Part shown: positions 27,414 to 34,914 of the stretch, piece after piece
How the letters are laid out: each line of letters begins with the position of its first letter
Position numbering within the stretch: position 1 is the stretch's first letter
DNA from: Nocardioides mangrovicus
GTDB taxonomy: Bacteria > Actinomycetota > Actinomycetes > Propionibacteriales > Nocardioidaceae
Reading direction: 5' to 3'
DNA: 64,000 nt
Assembly: GCF_003674065.1 (NCBI RefSeq)
Contig: NZ_RDBE01000001.1
Location: 818,571-882,570, forward strand
Notes under the pieces: generated by a model
Seen by the model: the letters and a program-made list of their open reading frames with translations, nothing else
Database searches by the model: none
Told to the model about the DNA's origin: nothing
Made by a program: the position numbers and the translations under genes

Positions 27414-27423
27414 CCTTTCCATC

Positions 27424-27471
27424 ATGCGGAGCGTGTTCGTACTTATCGTGCGCCGCGGCGAGGCCTTCTAA
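27424..27471 (+). CDS. leuB leader peptide MRSVFVLIVRRGEAF
   Basis: A 15-codon ORF with Val-Phe-Val-Leu-Ile-Val at codons 4-9 and a TAA stop, 340 bp before leuB. All three branched-chain residues are present in one hydrophobic run, followed by two Arg, as in the ilvB leader. Immediately after the stop comes GACAGGCC, which also follows the ilvB leader stop. A GC hairpin (27453-27491) begins inside its last codons. It is interpreted as an attenuation leader sensing branched-chain aminoacyl-tRNA. No T-tract terminator follows, so termination would have to be factor-dependent or the switch translational. Confidence 0.72.
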   Translation: MRSVFVLIVRRGEAF

Positions 27472-27491
27472 GACAGGCCACCTCGCCGCGG
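27453..27491 (+). promoter_or_regulatory. hairpin overlapping the leuB leader peptide
   Basis: CCGCGGCGAGG (27453-27463) pairs perfectly with CCTCGCCGCGG (27481-27491). The 5' arm covers the Arg-Gly-Glu codons just after the branched-chain run, so a ribosome stalled on the run would prevent it forming. Confidence 0.6.
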
Positions 27492-27664
27492 AGTTCGTGC
27501 GTTCCCCGGCCCGTCGCCTCTCCGCCGCGGGCAGCACGCGCTCCACGATCTGGCACCGGCTCCTTCCGGCGGACCCTTCCCGGCCGTCGAGGTCGAGCGC
27601 GTGGGCGATCCCCACCGCCGCCTCTGACGACGGCCACCACCGCCACCAGCAAGGAGCAGGTCCG

Positions 27665-27790
27665 ATGTATGAGATGTACCCCGACTGGGGACCGGCCAAG
27701 AACGACCCCGACAGCCCGCGCAGCGCCAACGCCGTCCAGGCCGCGCTCGACCTGCGCGACCACGGGGGCCAGCGCCCCGACGACAACTAG
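27665..27790 (+). CDS. 41-aa small protein between leuB leader and leuB
   Basis: ATG at 27665 with AAGGAG 9-10 nt upstream and a TAG stop at 27788. The N-terminus is MYEMYPDWGPAKNDPDSPRS and the C-terminus LDLRDHGGQRPDDN; hydrophilic and acidic, with no membrane segment. I know no family. The strong ribosome-binding site and position in the leader-leuB transcript argue that it is translated. It could be the first structural gene of the leuB unit, or a reporter of leader readthrough. leuB begins 21 bp later with its own -10 box. Confidence 0.6.
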   Translation: MYEMYPDWGPAKNDPDSPRSANAVQAALDLRDHGGQRPDDN

Positions 27791-27811
27791 CAGCGGAGTA
27801 GGTTCGCGCGC

Positions 27812-28858
27812 ATGCCGCACACGCTCGCCGTCATCCCAGGTGACGGGATCGGCCCCGAGGTCACCACCGAAGCGCTCAAGGTCCTCACGCAGGCGACCCC
27901 TGCCGCGGACGCCTTCGAGCCGACCACGTACGACCTCGGGGCGGAGCGGTACCTGCGCACCGGCGAGGTGCTGCCGGACTCGCTGCTCGAGGAGATCCGC
28001 GGCCACGACGCGATCCTGCTCGGCGCGGTCGGCGGGCGTCCCGGCGACCCGAACCTGCCGCCGGGCATCCTCGAGCGCGGCCTGCTCCTCAAGCTGCGCT
28101 TCGAGCTCGACCACTACGTGAACCTGCGCCCCTCGCGCACGTGGCCCGGCGTGGCCACGCCACTGGCCGGCGACCCCGAGTTCGACTTCGTCGTCGTCCG
28201 CGAGGGCACCGAGGGCCCCTACACCGGCAACGGCGGCACCCTGCGCGGCGGCACGCCGCAGGAGGTGGCCACCGAGGTCTCGCTCAACACCGCCTTCGGC
28301 GTGGAGCGGGTCGTGCGCGACGCCTTCGCCCGCGCGCAGAAGCGGCGCAAGAAGCTGACCCTGGTCCACAAGACCAACGTGCTGGTGCACGCCGGCGCCG
28401 TGTGGTGGCGGCTGACACAGCAGGTGGCCCAGGAGTTCCCCGACGTCGAGGTCGACTACATGCACGTCGACGCCACGATGATCCACCTGGTCACGCGGCC
28501 GCAGCAGTTCGACGTGATCGTCACCGACAACCTCTTCGGTGACATCGTCACCGACCTGGCCGCCGCCGTCACCGGCGGCATCGGCCTGGCCGCCAGCGGC
28601 AACGTCAACCCCGACCGCACCACACCGTCGATGTTCGAGCCGGTGCACGGCTCCGCGCCCGACATCGCCGGACAGGGCAAGGCCGACCCGACCGCCGCGA
28701 TCCTCTCGGCCGCGCTGCTGCTCGAGCACCTCGGGCTCGACGCCGCCGCCCGCAGCGTCGAGGAGGCGGTGCTGGCCGACATGGCCGACCGCTCGCCCGA
28801 GGTCGCCCGCAGCACCAGCGAGATCGGCGACGCGATCGCCAAGCGAGTAGCCGGCTGA
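27812..28858 (+). CDS. leuB: 3-isopropylmalate dehydrogenase
   Basis: 348 residues. NAD+-dependent oxidative decarboxylation of 3-isopropylmalate to 2-oxoisocaproate in leucine synthesis; the same enzyme converts erythro-3-methylmalate to 2-oxobutyrate in the citramalate route. Visible motifs: N-terminal [10 protein letters not shown], substrate Arg in LRPSRTWPG, the Mg2+/substrate segment [20 protein letters not shown], and [17 protein letters not shown] near the NAD site. TAGGTT (27799-27804), 7 nt before the ATG, suggests a leaderless promoter in addition to the upstream leader transcript. Confidence 0.96.
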   Translation: MPHTLAVIPGDGIGPEVTTEALKVLTQATPAADAFEPTTYDLGAERYLRTGEVLPDSLLEEIRGHDAILLGAVGGRPGDPNLPPGILERGLLLKLRFELDHYVNLRPSRTWPGVATPLAGDPEFDFVVVREGTEGPYTGNGGTLRGGTPQEVATEVSLNTAFGVERVVRDAFARAQKRRKKLTLVHKTNVLVHAGAVWWRLTQQVAQEFPDVEVDYMHVDATMIHLVTRPQQFDVIVTDNLFGDIVTDLAAAVTGGIGLAASGNVNPDRTTPSMFEPVHGSAPDIAGQGKADPTAAILSAALLLEHLGLDAAARSVEEAVLADMADRSPEVARSTSEIGDAIAKRVAG

Positions 28859-28898
28859 GGCCCTCCGCCGAGGCGGGCCTCAGGCCCCACTGTCGCCC

Positions 28899-28914
28899 GT
28901 CTCACACCTAGGAT
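28899..28914 (+). promoter_or_regulatory. ilvE -10 box with adjacent GTCTCA
   Basis: TAGGAT (28909-28914) lies 7 nt before the chosen ilvE ATG. GTCTCA, the half-site seen at leuB and leuC, is at 28899-28904, 4 nt upstream of the -10, where a bound protein would block polymerase. Confidence 0.5.
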
Positions 28915-28921
28915 GCCCCTC

Positions 28922-29998
28922 ATGCTCGACATCACCACCACGCCGAACCCCTCACCGCGCAGCGACGCCGACCTGGCCGCTGTGCTGGCCGCCCCGGGCT
29001 TCGGCACGCACTTCACCGACCACATGCTCACCACCGAGTGGACGCCCGGCGACGGCTGGCACGACGCCCGCATCACCGCCTACGGCCCGCTCTCGCTGGA
29101 CCCCGCGACCGCCGTCCTGCACTACGCGCAGGAGATCTTCGAGGGCATGAAGGCCTACCGCCACGCCGATGGCTCGGTGTGGACCTTCCGGCCCTTCGAG
29201 AACGCCGAGCGGATGGTCCGATCCTCGGCCCGGCTGGCGCTGCCGCAGCTGCCGGCCGAGGACTTCGTGCACGCCGTCGACAGCCTCGTCGCGGTCGACG
29301 AGCGCTGGGTGCCCTCCTTGGGTGAGGACTCGCTGTACCTGCGCCCCTTCATGTTCGCCAGCGAGGCGTTCCTGGGCGTGCGGCCCTCCCAGCACGTGAC
29401 CTTCATGGTGATCGCCTCGCCCGCCGGGGCGTACTTCAAGGGCGGCATCAAGCCGCTCTCGCTGTGGCTGACCGAGGAGTACACCCGCGCCGGCCGCGGC
29501 GGCATGGGCGCGGCCAAGACCGGCGGCAACTACGCCAGCTCGCTGGTGGCCCAGCAGGAGGCCATCGCCCACGGCTGCGACCAGGTGGTCTTCCTCGACA
29601 GCGCCGAGGGCCGCTACGTCGAGGAGCTCGGCGGCATGAACATGTACTTCCTCTACGCCGACGGCCGCATCGTCACCCCCGAGACTGGCACCATCCTCGA
29701 GGGCATCACCCGCTCGGCCATCATCGAGCTGGCCCAGAAGTTGGGCCACCCGGTGGAGGAGCGGAAGTTCTCCATCGAGGAGTGGCGCGAGGGCATCCGC
29801 TCGGGGGAGATCACCGAGGTCTTCGCCTGCGGCACCGCCGCCGTCGTCACCCCCGTCGGCCGCCTGGAGTGGGACGGCGGCTCCGTCGAGGGCCGTAGCG
29901 AGCCCGGCGAGCTGACCATGGCCCTGCGCCAGCAGCTGGTCGACATCCAGTTCGGCCGGGCCGACGACACGTTCGGGTGGATGCACCGCGTGCTCTGA
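28922..29998 (+). CDS. ilvE: branched-chain amino acid aminotransferase
   Basis: 358 residues, fold-type IV PLP enzyme of the long actinobacterial BCAT subgroup. It makes Val, Leu and Ile from their 2-oxo acids with glutamate. Key segments are LHYAQEIFEGMKAYRHADG, LYLRPFMFASEAFLGV, MGAAKTGGNYASSLVAQQEA (PLP Lys in AAKTGG), VEELGGMNMYFLY and FACGTAAVVTPV. The ATG at 28922 is chosen over the one at 28913, which overlaps the -10 box. It follows leuB by 63 bp with its own promoter and is followed by a family palindrome. Confidence 0.96.
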   Translation: MLDITTTPNPSPRSDADLAAVLAAPGFGTHFTDHMLTTEWTPGDGWHDARITAYGPLSLDPATAVLHYAQEIFEGMKAYRHADGSVWTFRPFENAERMVRSSARLALPQLPAEDFVHAVDSLVAVDERWVPSLGEDSLYLRPFMFASEAFLGVRPSQHVTFMVIASPAGAYFKGGIKPLSLWLTEEYTRAGRGGMGAAKTGGNYASSLVAQQEAIAHGCDQVVFLDSAEGRYVEELGGMNMYFLYADGRIVTPETGTILEGITRSAIIELAQKLGHPVEERKFSIEEWREGIRSGEITEVFACGTAAVVTPVGRLEWDGGSVEGRSEPGELTMALRQQLVDIQFGRADDTFGWMHRVL

Positions 29999-30021
29999 GC
30001 CGCCTTGGCGGTGCCCAGGCG

Positions 30022-30086
30022 GGGTAGTCCGTGACGAACGGACCCTCTGTCGGGCGATCTGAGGGTCCGATCGTCACGGACTACCC
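30022..30086. repeat. 65 bp palindrome, copy B of GG(n)TAGTC family
   Basis: 26 nt arms (30022-30047 and 30061-30086) match with one mismatch around a 13 nt loop. The ends are GGGTAGTCCGTGACG and its complement. It lies between ilvE and the kinase gene, which point the same way, so it may terminate ilvE. The inner arm (GGACCCTC) differs from the other copies but is self-complementary. Confidence 0.85.
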
Positions 30087-30119
30087 GGTCCGGGCGGGCG
30101 GTCCGACTACCCTCGAGGC

Positions 30120-31739
30120 GTGACCCAGACGCCCACGCAGGAGGAGCGCATCGGTGAGTACCGGCTCATCGCGCTCATCGGCGAGGGTGGCATGGGGGTC
30201 GTGCACCTGGCGCAGGCTCCCGACGGTCGTCGCGTCGCGCTGAAGGTGTTGCGCCCCCACGTCATCGGCGACGCCGAGGCGCGCGAGCGGCTGGCGCGTG
30301 AGGTGGCGTCGCTGCGGCGGGTGAGCAGCCCGCGGATCGCCGAGGTGCTCGATGCCGACTCCTCGGGTCCGCAGCCCTACATCGCCATGCGCTACGTGCC
30401 CGGACTCTCGCTGCACGAGTACGTGCGCGAGGAGGGCCCGGTCGCCGGTACCGACCTGTACCGGCTCGCCCGAGGGCTGGCCGAGGCGCTGCTCGCCGTG
30501 CACGCGGTCGGCGTGCTGCACCGCGACGTCAAGCCCTCCAACGTGCTCATGGAGGGCCGCAACCCGGTGCTCATCGACTTCGGGCTGGCCCGGGTGGCCG
30601 AGGACGCGCGGCTGACCCACACCGGTTGGCTGCTGGGCACGCCCGGTTACCTGGCACCCGAGATCCTCTACGGCGACGAGGCCACCCGCGCCGCCGACGT
30701 CCACTCCTTCGCCGCCACCCTGGTCTACGCCGCCACCGGCCGCCCGCCGTACGGCAAGGGTCCGGCGATGGCGGTCATGGACCGGGTGCGCCGCGGCGAG
30801 CACGACCTGTCCGGCGTGCCCGAGCCGCTGGCCGGGCTGCTGGACCGGTGCCTGGCCCCCGAGCCGCTGGAGCGCCCGGGGCTGCATGAGATCCGGCTCT
30901 GGCTGCACGAGCACGAGGGCACGGGGCCGGTGCGCGCGACGCCAAGCGCTCCGCTCGCGCCGATGACGCAGCCGATCGTGGCGCGACCGGCTGCGGTCCC
31001 GCTCCCGGTGCCATCGTCCGTGCCATCGTCCGTGCCGTCGTCGGTGCAGCCCTCGCTGCCACCCGAGTTCACCGTCTCCCAGCGCGCCCCGGCCACCCGG
31101 GCACTGCCCGCCGACCCGCTGCCGGCCTCGGTGACCCCGCTGACCAACCGTGACTCCCGCACGCTGCGGCGCGCCCAGCTGATGGGCATCGGCGCGGTCG
31201 TCGCCTCGGCCGTGGCCTTCGCGCCCTACGCCGCGGTGATCTTGACCTTCGTCGCGGTCCTGGGGCTGCGGACGGCGTCGGTGGCCCGCGAGCGCCATCA
31301 CCGGCGTCGCACGGTGCGAGGGCGCAAGCGCTGGACCGACGTGCCGCGCACCACCCTCTCCTTGCCCGGCTACCTCCTGCTCGCGCTGCTCGGCTCGGTG
31401 CTGCTGGTCGGCTGGTCGGCGGCGGCGGCCGCCGCGGTCGGCATCGTCGCCGCCGTCGCCCGGGCGCCGTTGGGCGGCGGCATGCTGGCCATGGGGTTCG
31501 GCTTCGCCGCGTGCCTGTGGTGGGGCCCCGGCTCGCTGCGAGCCCGGGAGACGCTGAGTCGCAGCGTCGACCGCGCCGCCCGCAGCGACTACGCCGGGCT
31601 CTTCGTCGTCGGCCTGTGCGTCGTCGCCGTCGTCGTGCTGCTGGCCGCCCTGGCCGGCGGGGGACCCACCTGGTCGCCGGCCTCCGGCTCGCCGTGGAGC
31701 GCCGGTTTCCTGCGGACGGTGGCCGAGCACCTGCGGTGA
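30120..31739 (+). CDS. Ser/Thr protein kinase with C-terminal membrane region
   Basis: 539 residues. The kinase domain (about 12-265) is complete: glycine loop IGEGGMGVVHLA, VALKVLRP (ATP Lys), catalytic loop HRDVKPSN, DFGLAR, and PGYLAPEI. A Pro/Ser linker with the repeat VPSSVPSSVPSS (from a 12 nt DNA repeat near 31011-31046) leads to about five or six hydrophobic helices (360-530). It lacks PASTA or other extracellular domains, so any signal is probably sensed in the membrane or cytoplasm. GTG start 6 nt after TACCCT (30108-30113). Targets are unknown. Confidence 0.88.
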   Translation: MTQTPTQEERIGEYRLIALIGEGGMGVVHLAQAPDGRRVALKVLRPHVIGDAEARERLAREVASLRRVSSPRIAEVLDADSSGPQPYIAMRYVPGLSLHEYVREEGPVAGTDLYRLARGLAEALLAVHAVGVLHRDVKPSNVLMEGRNPVLIDFGLARVAEDARLTHTGWLLGTPGYLAPEILYGDEATRAADVHSFAATLVYAATGRPPYGKGPAMAVMDRVRRGEHDLSGVPEPLAGLLDRCLAPEPLERPGLHEIRLWLHEHEGTGPVRATPSAPLAPMTQPIVARPAAVPLPVPSSVPSSVPSSVQPSLPPEFTVSQRAPATRALPADPLPASVTPLTNRDSRTLRRAQLMGIGAVVASAVAFAPYAAVILTFVAVLGLRTASVARERHHRRRTVRGRKRWTDVPRTTLSLPGYLLLALLGSVLLVGWSAAAAAAVGIVAAVARAPLGGGMLAMGFGFAACLWWGPGSLRARETLSRSVDRAARSDYAGLFVVGLCVVAVVVLLAALAGGGPTWSPASGSPWSAGFLRTVAEHLR

Positions 31740-31832
31740 CGGTTCCCCACGGCACCGTGGTGAACCGTCACTTACCCACCGGAGCTCCCGTGGGTAGGTG
31801 GGCGTTCACCAGGGCACCGTGGTGAACCGTCA
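31736..31832. terminator. nested hairpins between kinase and patatin-like genes, with a direct repeat
   Basis: GTGACGGTTC (31736-31745) pairs with GAACCGTCAC (31762-31771), with an inner CCACGG/CCGTGG stem. TACCCAC/GTGGGTA forms a second hairpin near 31773-31797. GTTCACCA/TGGTGAAC forms a third (about 31804-31827). The last 21 nt of the first element (from GGCACCGTGG) recur exactly at the end of the third. It contains or abuts both convergent stop codons. Confidence 0.65.
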
Positions 31833-32744
31833 CCGGCCCTGAGGCCACCCCGCCGCCACCTCGGCGGCCACCTTCGCGGCCTGGGCCAGCCCGGCCTTCG
31901 CGGCGTCGGGTCGCTTGGCCGGGTCGAGCACGTTCTTGCCGATCGCGGTGAGCGACTCGTGGTCGGGGGAGAGGACGGCGGTGCGGCGGGCGCCGGTGCG
32001 CCCGAGCTGGGAGGCAATGGTGTGGTGCCGGCTGAAGGAACGGGTCAGCGGGGCGATGACCAGGACGATGTCGCGCTCGCGCGCCAGGTCGGCGTTGGTG
32101 GCCGACCGGGCGCCGCCGTCGACGTAGGGGCGGCCGTCGATGACCACCGGCGGCCAGACGATCGGCACTGCGCAGCTCGCGGCGACGGCGTGCAGCAGGT
32201 CGACGTCGCCGTGGCGGTCGAAGACCCGTAGCTCGCCGGTCTCGGCGTCGACCGCCGTGATCTGCAGGTCGCGGTCTTCGGGCCAGTGCAGCCGGTCGCC
32301 CTTGGGCGTGCGCAGTCGTTGGCTGATGACGCGCAGCCGCTCGGTGGCGGGTCCGGGCTGGGCGGCGACGGCGGCCTGTCCGATGCGACGCCGCTTGGTC
32401 TGGCGGCTGCCCGGCAGCAGTACCAGCGGTGCCAGCCGGGCGAGCATGCCCGGGCCGAGGTCGGCCTTCACCTCGCCGGAGGCCGGACGCAGCTGTGAGG
32501 CGTAGAGGTCGTCGAGGTCCAGCCGGCTCGTCACCTGGGCGCCGACGACCGAGCCGGCCGAGGTGCCGATCACCGTGTCGGCCGCGGTGACGTCGATTCC
32601 GGCATCGCGTAGTCCCTTGAGCAGCCCGAGCTCCCAGGCGATGCCGGTGACCCCGCCGCCGCCGAGCACCAGCGCGGTCGTGACCGGGCCGTCGGGCAGG
32701 GGCTTGAGATGGGGACGTCCCAAGACGTCCAGCGGCGAGGACAT
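31830..32744 (-). CDS. patatin-like phospholipase family protein
   Basis: 304 residues. Patatin hallmarks are the oxyanion loop LVLGGGGVTGIAWELG (about 24-39), the nucleophile in VIGTSAGSVVGA (GxSxG) and the Asp of the Ser-Asp dyad in YVDGGARSATNADLA. Such enzymes hydrolyse acyl esters of phospholipids or other lipids. No signal peptide is present, so it acts in the cytoplasm or on the inner membrane face. The ATG at 32744 begins directly before the patatin domain. It is convergent with the kinase and 6 bp downstream of a small membrane-protein gene. Confidence 0.85.
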   Translation of the reverse strand: MSSPLDVLGRPHLKPLPDGPVTTALVLGGGGVTGIAWELGLLKGLRDAGIDVTAADTVIGTSAGSVVGAQVTSRLDLDDLYASQLRPASGEVKADLGPGMLARLAPLVLLPGSRQTKRRRIGQAAVAAQPGPATERLRVISQRLRTPKGDRLHWPEDRDLQITAVDAETGELRVFDRHGDVDLLHAVAASCAVPIVWPPVVIDGRPYVDGGARSATNADLARERDIVLVIAPLTRSFSRHHTIASQLGRTGARRTAVLSPDHESLTAIGKNVLDPAKRPDAAKAGLAQAAKVAAEVAAGWPQGR

Positions 32745-32749
32745 GGCCG

Positions 32750-33196
32750 TCAGGATGCCAGCAACGGGGCGGTGCGGCGTCGGGCGATCAGCAGCACCAG
32801 CAGCACGAGGTAGCCGATCACGGCCGCCACCCCGAACGCGACGGCGATGGTGAAGGAGACGCTGTTGAGCGAGTCCGAGCGTCCGAAGAGCTGGCTCAGC
32901 AACGAGGTGTAGCTGTCGTCGGTGTCGCCGAAGTCGGGCAAGAACGCGCCGAAGCCGAGCATGCCGACCCAGGTGATGATCTGCGCGACGCTCTGGCCAC
33001 GGGTCAGCGAGCGCGGTCGGCCGTCCTGCGTCCAGGCCAGGATGGTCGTGGCGACCAGGCCGACGAGCAGCAGCAGCGCCACGGGCATCAGGATCAGGAT
33101 GAACCAGCCGCCGACGCCGAACACGACACGGCCGATCCAGACCCAGATCACGAGCACCAGGTTGAGCGGGCCCATCAGCAGCAAGGTGGTGCGCAC
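32750..33196 (-). CDS. integral membrane protein (148 aa)
   Basis: 148 residues with about four hydrophobic helices: LVLVIWVWIGRVVFGVGGW, FILILMPVALLLLVGLVATTIL, AQIITWVGMLGFGAFLP and a C-terminal FGVAAVIGYLVLLVLLIA ending in basic residues. There is an Asp-rich exposed loop (PDFGDTDDSY). No family is recognised. GTG at 33196 follows TACCGT by 6 nt on the minus strand, matching the leaderless pattern; an upstream GTG at 33217 would reach into the divergent cimA leader promoter. It lies 6 bp from the patatin-like gene and is likely co-transcribed. Confidence 0.7.
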   Translation of the reverse strand: MRTTLLLMGPLNLVLVIWVWIGRVVFGVGGWFILILMPVALLLLVGLVATTILAWTQDGRPRSLTRGQSVAQIITWVGMLGFGAFLPDFGDTDDSYTSLLSQLFGRSDSLNSVSFTIAVAFGVAAVIGYLVLLVLLIARRRTAPLLAS

Positions 33197-33225
33197 TCCT
33201 CGACGGTAGTGGCACACTGGTGCTC

Positions 33226-33255
33226 GTGCAGCAGTTCGGCATCATCATCGTGTAG
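33226..33255 (+). CDS. cimA leader peptide MQQFGIIIV
   Basis: A nine-codon ORF from GTG at 33226 (or 11 codons from GTG at 33220, adding Val-Leu), ending Ile-Ile-Ile-Val (ATC ATC ATC GTG) and TAG. It is directly followed by a perfect 10 bp hairpin that shares the stop codon's G, then by an intrinsic terminator, then cimA. Three consecutive Ile codons in front of the committed enzyme of the citramalate-isoleucine route is what attenuation by Ile-tRNA supply would require. A CACACT hexamer 7 nt before GTG 33226 fits a leaderless start. Confidence 0.78.
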   Translation: MQQFGIIIV

Positions 33256-33277
33256 CGCGACAGAGCTTCTGTCGCGC
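33255..33277 (+). promoter_or_regulatory. anti-terminator/pause hairpin of the cimA attenuator
   Basis: GCGCGACAGA (33255-33264), GCT loop, TCTGTCGCGC (33268-33277): a perfect 10 bp stem starting at the leader stop codon, where a terminating ribosome would mask it. Confidence 0.6.
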
Positions 33278-33279
33278 CG

Positions 33280-33305
33280 GCCTCTCGTCCTCGAGGGGCT
33301 TTTTT
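33280..33305 (+). terminator. intrinsic terminator of the cimA attenuator
   Basis: GCCTCTCG (33280-33287), TCCT loop, CGAGGGGC (33292-33299; one G-T pair), then six T (33300-33305). It ends 25 bp before cimA, so cimA expression depends on readthrough. Confidence 0.85.
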
Positions 33306-33330
33306 GTTGCCCCGACCAGGAAGACCCGAG

Positions 33331-34914
33331 ATGACCACCCCGTTCGACGTCTACGACACGACCCTGCGCGACGGCGCCCAGCAGGAGGGCCTCAACCTCT
33401 CGGTGGCCGACAAGCTGAACATCGCGCGGCAGATCGACAGGCTCGGCGTCGGCTACATCGAGGGCGGCTGGCCGGGGGCGAACCCCAAGGACACCGAGTT
33501 CTTCCGGCGCGCGCGCGAGGAGCTGCGGCTGGACAACGCCGTGCTCGCGGCCTTCGGCGCCACCCGCCGCGCCGGCGTCGCCGCCGCCGACGACCCGCTG
33601 GTGGCCGCGCTGCGCGAGAGCGGTGCGCAGGTGGTGACGCTGGTGGCCAAGTCGCACGACCGGCACGTCGAGCTGGCGCTGCGCACCACGCTCGAGGAGA
33701 ACCTGGCCATGGTGCGCGACACCGTCACCCACCTGCGGGCCGAGGGGCAGCGGGTCTTCCTCGACGCCGAGCACTTCTTCGACGGCTACCGCGCCAACCG
33801 CGACTACGCCTTGGAGGTGCTGCGGACGGCCTACGAGGCGGGCGCGGAGGTGGTGGCGCTGTGCGACACCAACGGCGGCATGCTCCCGGGCTGGGTGGCC
33901 GACGTCGTCGACGACGTCGTCAGCACCACGCAGGGCCGCGTCGGCATCCACTGCCACAACGACACCGGCTGCGCGGTGGCCAACACGCTCTCGGCCGTCG
34001 ACGCCGGCGCCAGCCACGTGCAGGGCACGCTCAACGGCTACGGCGAGCGCACCGGCAACGCCGACCTGGTCAACGTCGTGGCCAACCTCGAGCTCAAGGC
34101 CGGTCGACCGGTGCTCCCGCAGGGACTGCTGCGCGAGGCCACGCGCATCGCCCACGCGGTGGCGGAGGTGACCAACGTGCCGCCCGCCTCGCGCCAGCCG
34201 TACGTCGGCACCAGCGCCTTCGCGCACAAGGCGGGCCTGCACGCGAGCGCGATCAAGGTCGACCCCGACCTCTACCAGCACATGTCGCCCGAGGGCGTCG
34301 GCAACGACATGCGGCTGCTGGTCTCCGACATGGCCGGCCGTGCCTCGATCGAGCTCAAGGGCCGCGAGCTCGGCTTCGACCTCTCCGGCGACCGCGCCCT
34401 GGTCGACCGCGTGACCGCCCGGGTCAAGGACCTCGAGTCGCGTGGCTACACCTTCGAGGCCGCCGACGCCTCCTTCGAGCTGCTGCTGGCCGAGGAGGTC
34501 GAGGGCGCACGGCCCTCCTACTTCGAGGTCGAGTCGTGGCGGGTCATCACCGAGACCCCCGGCGCGGCGGACGCCGAAGCCGTCTCCGAGGCCACCGTGA
34601 AGCTGCGCGCCGGTGGCGCCCGCATCGTCAACACCGGCGAGGGCAACGGCCCGGTCAACGCCCTTGACCAGGCGCTGCGGGGCGCGATCGGGCAGGCGTA
34701 CCCGGAGGTCGCCAAGTTCCAGCTGATCGACTACAAGGTGCGCATCCTCGACCAGGGCCACGGCACCGACGCCATCACGCGCGTGCTCATCGAGACCACC
34801 GACGGCGCCTCCTCCTGGGTCACCGTCGGCGTCGGCGCCAACGTCATCCAGGCTTCCTGGGGCGCCCTCGTCGACGGCCTCACCTTCGGCCTGCGCCGCG
34901 CCCAGGTGAGGTAG
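33331..34914 (+). CDS. cimA: (R)-citramalate synthase
   Basis: 527 residues. It condenses pyruvate and acetyl-CoA to (R)-citramalate, the entry to threonine-independent isoleucine synthesis via LeuCD and LeuB. The DRE-TIM barrel motif VYDTTLRDGAQQEGLNLS (R13, D14), metal-binding HCHNDTGCAVANTL and GYGERTGNADL are present. The C-terminal LeuA-like regulatory domain (about 400-527) gives likely Ile feedback. The length and the GAQQEG (rather than GxQxxG of LeuA/NifV) opening match CimA. ATG with AGGAAG upstream. Its TAG stop lies in the first bases of a family palindrome. Confidence 0.93.
   Translation: MTTPFDVYDTTLRDGAQQEGLNLSVADKLNIARQIDRLGVGYIEGGWPGANPKDTEFFRRAREELRLDNAVLAAFGATRRAGVAAADDPLVAALRESGAQVVTLVAKSHDRHVELALRTTLEENLAMVRDTVTHLRAEGQRVFLDAEHFFDGYRANRDYALEVLRTAYEAGAEVVALCDTNGGMLPGWVADVVDDVVSTTQGRVGIHCHNDTGCAVANTLSAVDAGASHVQGTLNGYGERTGNADLVNVVANLELKAGRPVLPQGLLREATRIAHAVAEVTNVPPASRQPYVGTSAFAHKAGLHASAIKVDPDLYQHMSPEGVGNDMRLLVSDMAGRASIELKGRELGFDLSGDRALVDRVTARVKDLESRGYTFEAADASFELLLAEEVEGARPSYFEVESWRVITETPGAADAEAVSEATVKLRAGGARIVNTGEGNGPVNALDQALRGAIGQAYPEVAKFQLIDYKVRILDQGHGTDAITRVLIETTDGASSWVTVGVGANVIQASWGALVDGLTFGLRRAQVR

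Noticed and set aside
28913..28921. Upstream ATG as ilvE start
   Set aside because: It overlaps the TAGGAT -10 box; the next ATG (28922) has the 7 nt spacing seen at many genes here.
33331..34914. leuA (2-isopropylmalate synthase)
   Set aside because: The GAQQEG opening, overall length and the isoleucine leader fit citramalate synthase better; biochemical confirmation would settle it.
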